Below, in pieces: positions 52,575 through 61,257 of a DNA stretch of 64,000 nucleotides (the stretch's first letter is position 1; every line of letters starts with the position of its first letter). The stretch is taken from positions 62,001-126,000 of the forward strand of contig CAVWDI010000023.1 of the NCBI GenBank assembly GCA_963753725.1, written 5' to 3'. This DNA is from CAVWDI01 sp963753725. GTDB taxonomy: Bacteria > Chloroflexota > Anaerolineae > Anaerolineales > UBA4823. Below the pieces are notes generated by a model. That model did no database searches. It had not been told where the DNA came from and worked only from the letters and a program-made list of their open reading frames with translations. The position numbers and the translations under genes are program-made.

Positions 52575-55500
52575 TTGTCTGGGAACAACCTCATTGATCG
52601 ACTAAACATTTCCACCTTTGGTGGACTGTCCATCCGCGTGGGGGATGAGCCGGTGGTTGGTTTCGCCTCTCGTAAAGCGGAAGCCCTGCTGGTTTACCTA
52701 GCAATCACCGGCAGGGAACATCCGCGTGAAGCCCTGGCGGACCTGCTGTGGGACGACCGTTCCCAAGAGCGGGCTGCCTCCAACCTGCGCACCGTGCTCG
52801 CCAGCCTGCGTAAGTGTCTGGGGGACTATGTATCCATCACCCGCCATTCTGCTGCCCTGTACATGGTTTCAGACCTGTGGGTCGACGCCGTTGAGCTCGA
52901 GCGCATCACCCGTGACATCCAGGACAAAGGCGGCGTGTTCTGGCCTTCCGAAGCGCGTATGCTTGGTGAAGCGCTGGATCTGTACAGGGGTGATTTCCTG
53001 GGCGGCTTTAACATACGCGGCTGCCGCGACTTCGAAGACTGGATGCTGCTCGAAAGGGAACACCTCTACCAGCAGGTCATGTACGGTCTGGAGGGGCTGG
53101 TGGATTACCTGCTGGAACGAGGCAGTTACCAGGCAGGCATCACTGCGGCATTCCGCTGGACGCAGTTGAACCCCCTCATGGAAAATGCCCACCGCAAACT
53201 GATGCGCCTGCTGGTCTATGCCGGGCGTACAGCCGACGCCCTGGTTCAGTACGAGACCTGCGCCCAGGTCCTGGAAAATGAACTTGGGCTGGAGCCATCC
53301 CACCAGACCAAAGCCCTGTACGAGCAGATCCTGAGCAGCCAGCTCCCGACTCCCGAACCAAAACCGATCCATGAACCCGCCTTTTTCAACCAGCCGCCCG
53401 CTTTCCTCGACCCGCAAGTCCCGGACCCTGTTTCGTTCCCAATCTTTGTCGCCCGCCGCCGCCAGCTGGAACGACTGCGCACCTGTTTAGCTTCTGCAGC
53501 CAGCGGTGAAGGGCAGGTGGTCTTTGTCAGCGGCGGTCCCGGTAGAGGCAAAACCACCCTGCTGCATAAATTCACCCGGGAAGCGCTGGCGGCAAATCCT
53601 GACCTGCTGGTCGCCGAAGGCAGGTGCAATTTCTACAAAGGCATCGGCGACTACTACCTGCCTTTCCGGGAAGCGCTGGGCATGCTTGCCGGGGATGTAG
53701 AGGCTAAATGGAATGCAGGACTCATCACCGGCGAACACGCCCGCCGCATGTGGAAGGCTGCCCCGCTGACCGCCAGCGCCGTACTGGAACACGGTCCCCA
53801 CCTACTGGACACTTTCCTCATTCCTGAAGAACTGCTGGCGCGTGCTGAGATGGTCGCGTTAGCATCCCTGCAAGGGACCGGGCAAAGGAATTCATTCAAT
53901 CTAACGCAGCTGCGGGAGCAGATTACCAGCAGAAGGTCTGCCCAGCCCAGCATCGAACAGGCCTTTCTGTTCGAACAATATGCCAATGTCCTAAACGTCC
54001 TTTCCAGAAACCATCCCCTGCTCCTGCTGCTGGACGATTTTCAATGGGCGGACAATTCCTCCATCGCCCTGTTATTCCACCTCGCCCGCCGCTTGCCGGG
54101 AACCAGGGTGCTGATCGCAGTCGCCTACCGCCCGGATGAAGTCTCCCTGGGCCGCGATGGCAAACGGCACCCGCTTGAAAAAATCCTATCCGAGATCAAG
54201 CTGCAGTACGGCGATGTTTGGGTGGACCTGGCCGGGATACCGGAACAGGAGGGGCGCGAATTCGTCGACGAACTGCTGGACAGCGAGCCTAACTGCCTGG
54301 ATGAAAATTTCAGGCAGGGCTTGTTCCAGCACACAGAGGGGTATGCCCTGTTCACGGTTGAGCTGCTGCATACGCTGCAGGAACGCGGCTTTTTATTGAG
54401 AGACGATGAGGGTTACTGGATAACCAGCCATGAATTGGATTGGGAACAGCTGCCGGCGCGCGTCGAAGCCGTCATCGAGGAGCGTATCGGTCGCCTGGAG
54501 GCCGAACTGCACGAAATCCTCAGCGTTGCCAGCGTGGAAGGGGAGGATTTCACCGCCCAGGTAGTGGGGGGAATAAAGCGTATCGACGAGCGCGACCTGA
54601 TGCATACACTGGCGGGAGAACTGGAGAAGCGCCACCGCCTGGTAGTTAGCCAGGGCAGCATTGCACTCGACCAGCGCATCCTGTCACGCTACCGCTTCGC
54701 CCATTCCCTTTTCCAGCGCTACCTGTACAATGAACTGGACGATACTGAGCGCCTTTTACTGCACCGCCAGATCGGTCAGGTGCTCGAGGAACTGTACGCC
54801 AGCCAGACCGATTTGATCGCCGAGCAGCTGGCTTTCCACTTCCGCGGCGATGACGAGCGCGAGCGGCATTATTCCAAAATCGCCGGCAAGCGCGCGGCTG
54901 CCCGTTATGCTAACGCCGAAGCCCTGCGCTACTTCAGCCGCTCCCTGGATCTCACACCAGAGGAAGATATCCAGGAGCGCTACGATTTGCTGCTCCAGCG
55001 CGAGGACATTTACCATCTGCAGGGGGAGCGCGCCGCGCAGCAGGCGGATTTGATTCTCCTGAAAGAGCTCGTTAAAAAGTTAAATGATGACCGGAAGGTG
55101 GTAGAAGTGCTGCTTCGCCAGACTCGTTTGGATTCCAAAATCAACAACTTCCAGAAAAGATTCGAAAATTCCAAGCAGGTGATCCGCCTGGCAGAAGCGG
55201 CGCAGGACGAATACAGCCAGGCAGAGGGGCATTTGCACCTGGGATGCGTCCGTTGGTGGGGTTTCAGGGACAGGAAATCCGCCGTAAATGAATTAGAAAC
55301 CAGCCTGCAGCTCGCCAGGGAATCGGACCATAAACATGTTGAAGCCAAAGTGCTGCGTCTGATCGGCTTTATTTCAAACGATTTTGAAAATGAGCCCGAG
55401 TATTCGCGCCAGGCGCTTCAAATTTACCGCCAGCTCGGCGACATGGCCGGCGAGTCGAAAGTGGTTGGGAACATGGGCAGTCGCCACTGCTACGACTTGC

Positions 55501-56426
55501 AGCAGTTCAAAGAAGCGAAGGAATACTTTGAAAAAAGTTTAGCGATCTGCCAGAAGATTGGCTTTCGGGAAAATGAAGTATGGCTAGACAACGACCTTGC
55601 GAACTTGTATATCTATGTGGGCAGGTATTCATCAGCCTGGGATTACCTGCGGAGGGGATTAAAAATTTCCCAGGATATTGACTTCGAGGGCGGCCAGGCT
55701 ATGAATTTGAGCTCAATGGGTATTTACTTTGTGCAGTTAGGCGCTTATTTCAGAGCATTAGACTGCTTCGAGCGTGCCCTCGACCTGTCTGTAAAGATTG
55801 GGGTGAAAGCAATCGAAATTAAATCTCTTTGCGGTTTAAGTTTGGTCAACCTTCGAAGAAATAAACCGCGGGCTGCGCTTGAATATGCCCGCAAAGCCAT
55901 GCGGCTGGCAGAGCAGGCGGATGATATGTACATGATAAGCGGCACACACCTCGGTTTAGCGTACGAGGGACTGGGCGATCCTGAGAAAGCTGATGGCGGA
56001 TTTGAGCTGGGGGAAAAACATGCCCTGGAATTAAACCTGCCGCTGTTTGTTGCCGAAAACCAGGCCGGGCTGGCGCGCCTCTGTTTAGCATCAGGAGACC
56101 TTAAGGGGGCACAATCGTATATAATCAAAATCCTGGACTACATGGACGGCAAACTGGATGAAATCTCTGCTTATGAAGACGAAGAATTTAACGCTGTGAG
56201 CCCCTTCGACGCCGTGGATGAACCCTTTTTGATCTACCTGACCTTATACCGGGTGCTGGACGTCCTGGGAGACCCCCGTGCCCAGGACATTCTGGTCTCA
56301 GCCAATCACCTGCTGCATGCCCGCCTTGCAAACATCGACAACCAGGACCTGCGCCGCTCCTATCTGCAGGAAGTCCCGCACCACAAAGAACTGATCGCTG
56401 CTTGGTCTGAAAAGTGCTCTGAATAA
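52575..56426 (+). CDS. SARP/AfsR-like regulator: DNA-binding, BTAD, AAA ATPase and TPR domains
   Basis: A 1,283-residue cytosolic regulator (TTG start 52575, GGAG eight bases upstream; a reading from 52518 adds a hydrophobic stretch I consider non-coding). Residues 8-105 form an OmpR-like winged helix (LNISTFGGLSIRVGDEPVVG, RKAEALLVYLAITGREHPRE). BTAD lies at about 110-255 (ALDLYRGDFLGGF, NENAH-like RKLMRLLVYAGRTADAL, ENELGLEPSHQTKALYEQI). The ATPase has Walker A GGPGRGKT near 319 and Walker B LLLLLDDFQWAD near 485. From about 820 on, TPR-like helices (SLAICQKIGFRENEVWLDND, SSMGIYFVQLGAYFRALDCF) probably sense a partner. It likely acts as an ATP-switched activator. Confidence 0.9.
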   Translation: MSGNNLIDRLNISTFGGLSIRVGDEPVVGFASRKAEALLVYLAITGREHPREALADLLWDDRSQERAASNLRTVLASLRKCLGDYVSITRHSAALYMVSDLWVDAVELERITRDIQDKGGVFWPSEARMLGEALDLYRGDFLGGFNIRGCRDFEDWMLLEREHLYQQVMYGLEGLVDYLLERGSYQAGITAAFRWTQLNPLMENAHRKLMRLLVYAGRTADALVQYETCAQVLENELGLEPSHQTKALYEQILSSQLPTPEPKPIHEPAFFNQPPAFLDPQVPDPVSFPIFVARRRQLERLRTCLASAASGEGQVVFVSGGPGRGKTTLLHKFTREALAANPDLLVAEGRCNFYKGIGDYYLPFREALGMLAGDVEAKWNAGLITGEHARRMWKAAPLTASAVLEHGPHLLDTFLIPEELLARAEMVALASLQGTGQRNSFNLTQLREQITSRRSAQPSIEQAFLFEQYANVLNVLSRNHPLLLLLDDFQWADNSSIALLFHLARRLPGTRVLIAVAYRPDEVSLGRDGKRHPLEKILSEIKLQYGDVWVDLAGIPEQEGREFVDELLDSEPNCLDENFRQGLFQHTEGYALFTVELLHTLQERGFLLRDDEGYWITSHELDWEQLPARVEAVIEERIGRLEAELHEILSVASVEGEDFTAQVVGGIKRIDERDLMHTLAGELEKRHRLVVSQGSIALDQRILSRYRFAHSLFQRYLYNELDDTERLLLHRQIGQVLEELYASQTDLIAEQLAFHFRGDDERERHYSKIAGKRAAARYANAEALRYFSRSLDLTPEEDIQERYDLLLQREDIYHLQGERAAQQADLILLKELVKKLNDDRKVVEVLLRQTRLDSKINNFQKRFENSKQVIRLAEAAQDEYSQAEGHLHLGCVRWWGFRDRKSAVNELETSLQLARESDHKHVEAKVLRLIGFISNDFENEPEYSRQALQIYRQLGDMAGESKVVGNMGSRHCYDLQQFKEAKEYFEKSLAICQKIGFRENEVWLDNDLANLYIYVGRYSSAWDYLRRGLKISQDIDFEGGQAMNLSSMGIYFVQLGAYFRALDCFERALDLSVKIGVKAIEIKSLCGLSLVNLRRNKPRAALEYARKAMRLAEQADDMYMISGTHLGLAYEGLGDPEKADGGFELGEKHALELNLPLFVAENQAGLARLCLASGDLKGAQSYIIKILDYMDGKLDEISAYEDEEFNAVSPFDAVDEPFLIYLTLYRVLDVLGDPRAQDILVSANHLLHARLANIDNQDLRRSYLQEVPHHKELIAAWSEKCSE

Positions 56427-56541
56427 ACCCAGCGTTTTAAATATGTAGGGCAGGCTTTAGTCTTCAGAATGAAGATATGATAGCTGCCGCTTTCGTTGAA
56501 ACAAACACCCGCATAACCGGATAACCACATAATCCGCCCAC

Positions 56542-56578
56542 CGGAGTTTCTCCATTTACTCACTTTGGAGAAACTCCG
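56542..56578. terminator. Perfect 13-bp inverted repeat between convergent genes
   Basis: CGGAGTTTCTCCA and TGGAGAAACTCCG pair perfectly around an 11-base loop. It lies between the ends of the SARP-like regulator and the solute-binding protein, where a bidirectional terminator is expected, but neither strand carries a T-run. The rest of 56427-56651 shows no gene. Confidence 0.5.
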
Positions 56579-56651
56579 TCCTCACCGTGCCAGCAGTACG
56601 ATCGTTAGACAAAATTCCCCCTCATTGAACGCATTCAAACACCCTCCCCCT

Positions 56652-58844
56652 CTACTTCACTACCACAAGACTCTGCATTAATCCATCCCCGTGTTCTTCA
56701 AACAATCCGCCTAAAACTTCGGTATACGGGTACTCAATCGAGTCCCTGCGGAAGGCGTCGGTTCTGCCCGTATCAAACAGAACCACATAAGGCAGTTCCG
56801 TAGTCAGCACCACCTGCGCCTGGTCAGATATTTTCTTACAGTCTTGGAAGTTTTCACAGGTCAGCAGCTGGTAAGCCAGTTCATCGTATTCGGGATTTAC
56901 ATAGCCGCCAGCATTGTTCCCGTCGATCACTGCATATTCTGAGGCAAAGAAGTCGTACAGATAGTCCGGGGTCTCCCACAGACTCCAACCCAGGATATAC
57001 ATATCAAAATCCTGGTCGATGAATATTTTAGGGACCATTTCGTTGAAACCCTCTAACTCAGCTTCTAGCAGGATACCAAACTCGTTCAGCCAGTTTTCAA
57101 TCCAGATGGCGAAGGTGGAACGCATGGGATCGTAACCGGGGCCCGGTGATAGCAGGGTCAATTCCGGGACCGGAGTACCGTCCGGCATTAACATGCCGTC
57201 CAGCCGGCACCACCGAGCGATTCTCCTCATCCCATACAGGTTCTCCACCCCCTTCCCAGGTGTAACCAGCGCCATTCAGGATCGCTGCAGCCAGCTCTGT
57301 CCTTTCGGCCCGGGTCAGGTTTTCACCCAACTTCTGTATTTCATCATTGTGCCACAATGTGTTGGCTTCGGGTACGTAATTGTACAGCGGCTTTACACTT
57401 CCCTGCAGGATTTCATTTGCTATAAATTCCTTATCAATCAAGACCGCCACTGCCTGGCGGAAGGCGCAGTCGTTCATCGGCCGCCGGCGGTTGTTGAAAC
57501 TCATATATATCATTCCAATGGAGGGATTATCAACCACCTCAAAATTTGGATCCGTCCGGATCTGGTCTGCCAGGCCCCGCTCCAGTTGGTTAAACCCAAA
57601 CATGTAATCAATATCGCCTTTTTTCATCGCCAGAACGGTCGCGTCCGCCGATCCGTAAATCGAATATATTACCGATTCGACATGCGGGCCGATGGTCATG
57701 ACAACTTCTGGTTCGCCCTCAGGTGTTCCCACTTCTACCCCATGACTATCTTTATACGCGCCGTCCCTCCATAATTGGACTTCTTTACCGGCCTCGAAGT
57801 AATACGGGTTGGCCTTCAACTCAAGGAAAGCGCCCGGTTCCCATTTTTCGATCGTAAATCCGCCCGCGTAAGGCTCATCACCTTTTGGATCGTGCGCGTA
57901 TAGGATCTCCCTGGCTTCAATTTGCGCCTGCTCTAAATCCTCCTGGCTGGGATTCTCTCCAAGCGCCTCAATGGGAGCCATTGCTTCATTTACAACCGGC
58001 TCCCAGTATGCTTTGGATAAAATCGGAGCCCTCAGGGCGCTGTACTCGTGGCGCATATATCCCGGTTTGGTATGGTAGTAAATTTTGACCGTGTGATCGT
58101 CCAGCGTTTCAACATTGATCCAGGAATTTCGGGATCGACATAGCTGCCCAATCCGCCTGCGAAAATATTCATATCGAGGATGGTGTTGACGGTAAACACA
58201 TAATCTTCTGCCGTTAAATCTGTGCCGTCGCTCCACTGGATGTCCTCCCGCATGGGTACTTCAACCACCCACATATCGCCTTCCTTTTCCAGAGGTGCTG
58301 GCAGCTCACTGGCAGCCTGCGGTACGGTCGTAAAATACTTAGGAGCGCCGACAAGCAGTCTAAGCCGCTGGGGCAGCATGGCGGAACTTAGCGCATTCCC
58401 TGCCGCGGCAAAGAAGTTGGTCGATACTACATCGTTGTATGTGCCCACCCGGTAAACATCGCCGCCATCTTGCGGCAGGTATAAGAGCCGGATCGATAAA
58501 GCTGGGATGCGCACGCTGCCGAAGGTACAGCCCGATTTCCTGCAAGCTGGCCGTTGTCGAAACCTCCGGGATGGGCGGGCAGGGTACAAGCCCATCCGCC
58601 GGGATGGGTCCCGCGCTTGCCGGCGGCGGTTCTTCCTGCGCCTCTTCCATGGTCTCCTCTTCAGCAGCCGTCGGCGTTATCAAGACCTCCACCGTCTCAA
58701 TAACAGGTTCAGCTTCCTTTTCCACCACCACTGTTTCGATAATCTTCTCCGGGGTGGGGGCAGCCGGTACACAGGCGCTGGATAAATAACCCCAGGACGA
58801 CCAAAATACAAAACAAGATACGATAGCTTTGACTTAGTGAACAT
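56652..58844 (-). CDS. ABC transporter solute-binding lipoprotein, family 5 (several frameshifts)
   Basis: One gene in pieces. ATG 58844 behind AAGGAGG starts a signal peptide (MFTKSKLSYLVLYF). After shifts near 58780 the frame reads ACVPAAPTPEKIIETVVVEK, then a Glu/Pro linker. Shifts near 58520, 58130 and 57195 join NDVVSTNFFAAAGNALSSAM, YVFTVNTILDMNIFAGGLGS, QLERGLADQIRTDPNFEVVD, MIYMSFNNRRRPMNDCAFRQ and FDMYILGWSLWETPDYLYDF. These are the usual blocks of peptide/nickel-binding SBP family 5. About 725 residues, longer than most. No permease or ATPase genes are adjacent, so its transporter is elsewhere. Site C suggests control by the SARP-like regulator. Confidence 0.85.
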
Positions 58845-59068
58845 GTTTCCGCCTCCTTATCACATGTTGCCAACGAATACTTATTGGTCTATGTACAATA
58901 GTTGAACTTAATGGATTGTCTCCGTCACGTTTTCCATGAAAGGATTCCCCAAAAGATCGAATTAAACAACCCTCATAACCTTGTTTGTTTGATCACCTGC
59001 TGGAATGCAGCTGATCGATACACGGATTTCCACCAGACCCCGCCAATGTCTTTTGCAATGAGGGTAAA

Positions 59069-59091
59069 GGGGTCAATTGATGAATAAATTA
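59069..59091 (+). repeat. 23-base direct repeat, copy 1
   Basis: GGGGTCAATTGATGAATAAA followed by TTA recurs with two differences at 59341-59363. The two copies flank site C in the space between the solute-binding protein and the secreted propeller gene. A regulatory role is possible but nothing identifies the binder. Confidence 0.5.
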
Positions 59092-59225
59092 TACATTCTG
59101 AAAGTCAATGTACTTTATGCATCGCACCACAAACGGGGAATCCTTTCCATTTTCTCTCGAAATACCGGACGCATTACTCTATATAAAAACAAGCAAAACT
59201 TGGATTTTTTGCCCTTGCTGTATTG

Positions 59226-59257
59226 ATCTTAACGTTCAAGCGCCTAAGAAACGCCTA
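59226..59257 (-). promoter_or_regulatory. SARP-type operator/promoter, site C
   Basis: Minus strand: TAGGCGT, four bases, TAGGCGC, eight bases, TAAGAT. Same spacing as sites A and B. It points at the solute-binding lipoprotein, which starts 375 bases away. No convincing gene lies between, so the transcript would have a long leader, or a second promoter exists nearer the gene. The remainder of 58845-59601 holds two copies of a 23-base repeat and one plus-strand promoter. Confidence 0.6.
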
Positions 59258-59340
59258 AAGATAATTTCACAGCAAGAAAACAATAATAAAGAAGCACCGC
59301 TGTCCTGTTGAGCTGCTGAGCATTCAGGAATGAAGAATAA

Positions 59341-59363
59341 GGGGTAAATTGATGCATAAATTA
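59341..59363 (+). repeat. 23-base direct repeat, copy 2
   Basis: GGGGTAAATTGATGCATAAA followed by TTA matches copy 1 at 21 of 23 positions. It lies about 75 bases upstream of the -35 element of the propeller gene. Confidence 0.5.
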
Positions 59364-59437
59364 CGCTGTCCTGAATAACATTTTCCGTTATACAGTCCCT
59401 GTTTTTTGGTTCAAGTCACTTTTCCAGGTGGAATTGA

Positions 59438-59466
59438 TTGACTTGGAATTTAAAATTTGTTAAGAT
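59438..59466 (+). promoter_or_regulatory. Sigma-70-type promoter of the secreted propeller gene
   Basis: TTGACT at 59438-59443, 17 bases, TAAGAT at 59461-59466. The gene begins at 59602, so the leader is about 130 bases. Confidence 0.6.
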
Positions 59467-59601
59467 ATAGTGAGCTGGCGAATTTCAAAAGAAGAAGATC
59501 GCTTCAAATGGGACCAGCTTATTTGAGTTTACAAGTTTTTTCGCGATTGAATATCTGATATGCTCGGGAAGGCTTTTACCATAAGGAAAGGAGGGTTAAA
59601 A

Positions 59602-61108
59602 ATGAAAACTCGCTTCCATCTCTATCCACTGCTCGTGATAATTATATTATTATTGGTTACCCCTGTCGCGGCGCATAAAAATCAAGGTGAGCGCCAGACC
59701 AATCCGCCCATCGATCCTGAATTGTCCGGGCCGGGCGCCGCTGGACCAGAATTGATCGGGGGATTAATCAATTTTGGCACCACCCATGATAACAAAAATC
59801 CCACAATCGCCTACTCACCGCGCACTAAATTAAAATTAGTAGTTTTTGAAACACACAGGAATAGTATGGATATCAAAGGCAGGTTTCTCGACCCGCAAAC
59901 CGGGAAAAAGATAGGCTCCAGTTTCTACATCGCATCCACAGACAAGGACGAATCCCATCCTGATGTGGTCTATGACCCGGTCAATGACCGCTTCCTGGTG
60001 GTCTGGAACGCTAAATATCTGCACACCCACTATACCGAGCTACTGCGGGTATATCATCAAAGGGCGCCTGGTATATGATGAAAATAAGGAAGGAAACCAG
60101 TTCCCAGGCGACGCCTTCACCATCGCCTCACAGGTGACCAATATCACCACTTCCTACGACCTGGTGTATCCTTCAGTGGCTTATAACGATGAAGACAAGC
60201 AGTATATTGTGGTCTTCCAACGCAGCACAGTCACCGGCTCCGGTACATACCGGGAAATATACGCCCAGATGATGGATGCCGACGCGGCAAGCTTTAACAT
60301 ATCTTGGTCCACTTTCAGGCTTCGAGGTATACAATGGTGTTCCATATAACGTGAAGGTAACAGCGCCCGATGTGGCTGGCGCAAGTGAATATGGTACTTT
60401 TTTAGTGACTTATACCGTCGAACAGGTTTTTGTGGATTATGTGGTGGTTGAATACCTGCACGATAGCTATCAAGGTAATGGGGGCGCCAACCAATTATTA
60501 GGTCCAGGTTTTTGGATCGCTCCCTATAATATGGGGGATAATCCACTAACTGGTGACTGCAACAATCCAAAAGTAGCCTACGATTTAGAATTCGGATGTA
60601 TACAATGTGGTCTTTGTACATACAGAATCAGTTGGCAGGATGGCTTCAGTAAACCGCCCCCAACTAGGTGAAGTTACAACGATTTCACGGACAGCTCGTT
60701 CGCCCGGATTTCAACATAGAATGGTATAAGGATTATGGGTACGCATATTCCGTGGAGACATCCACAGACAGCGTACATCGAAACCCTGATTTGGTATTTA
60801 ACAGTTCTGAAAAGTATTTCGATATTGTCTACTGGTCGTACGATTTGATATGCAGGGCCGGATTATTTATTAGTCAACCAGCGCACAATTAAGGTTCCAA
60901 AGGGAGTCGGCCCCCGTTTGACTTTACGATCGGCAGATGCTGATAAAGCTCTCGATTAACCAGCCGTTGCATGCGGGGGTAACGAATTTGTACTGCTGTC
61001 TGGGAGGAAGAATACTTGGGAGATGAAGATGCTGACTGGGATGTCTTAGTGCAGAGATTTGGTTATTTAGATGAAATCCTGCGTTATATTCCAATAATTA
61101 TGCGCTGA
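59602..61108 (+). CDS. Secreted beta-propeller-like protein (at least five frameshifts)
   Basis: ATG 59602 behind AAAGGAGGG starts a signal peptide (YPLLVIIILLLVTPVAAH). Blades follow in changing frames: NPTIAYSPRTKLKLVVFE, DESHPDVVYDPVNDRFLVVW, then from near 60045 YPSVAYNDEDKQYIVVFQRS, from near 60300 SEYGTFLVTYTVEQVFVDYV, and from near 60668 RNPDLVFNSSEKYFDIVYWS. Past 60892 more blade text can be read (PAVACGGNEFVL, then WDVLVQRFGYLDEI) to a stop at 61108. The repeated pattern of a Pro-x-Val-Ala-Tyr strand and a LVVW strand suggests a propeller. Surface or extracellular role unknown. Errors are so dense that the exact protein cannot be rebuilt. Confidence 0.7.
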
Positions 61109-61166
61109 TCCTGAAATACATTTCTACCTGACGTACCGCATATAAATAAACGCTGAATCGGACATG

Positions 61167-61208
61167 CTGAAGCCCATATGTTACCAATTATCAACATATG
61201 GGCTTCAG
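61167..61208. terminator. Perfect 16-bp inverted repeat between convergent genes
   Basis: CTGAAGCCCATATGTT and AACATATGGGCTTCAG pair perfectly around a ten-base loop. It sits between the propeller gene and the glycyl-tRNA synthetase stop, where a bidirectional terminator is expected. Neither side has a strong T-run. Confidence 0.55.
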
Positions 61209-61257
61209 GTCGTTATATCAATTTTATATTTGTGGAATGAATATCAGATGTCCTAAT

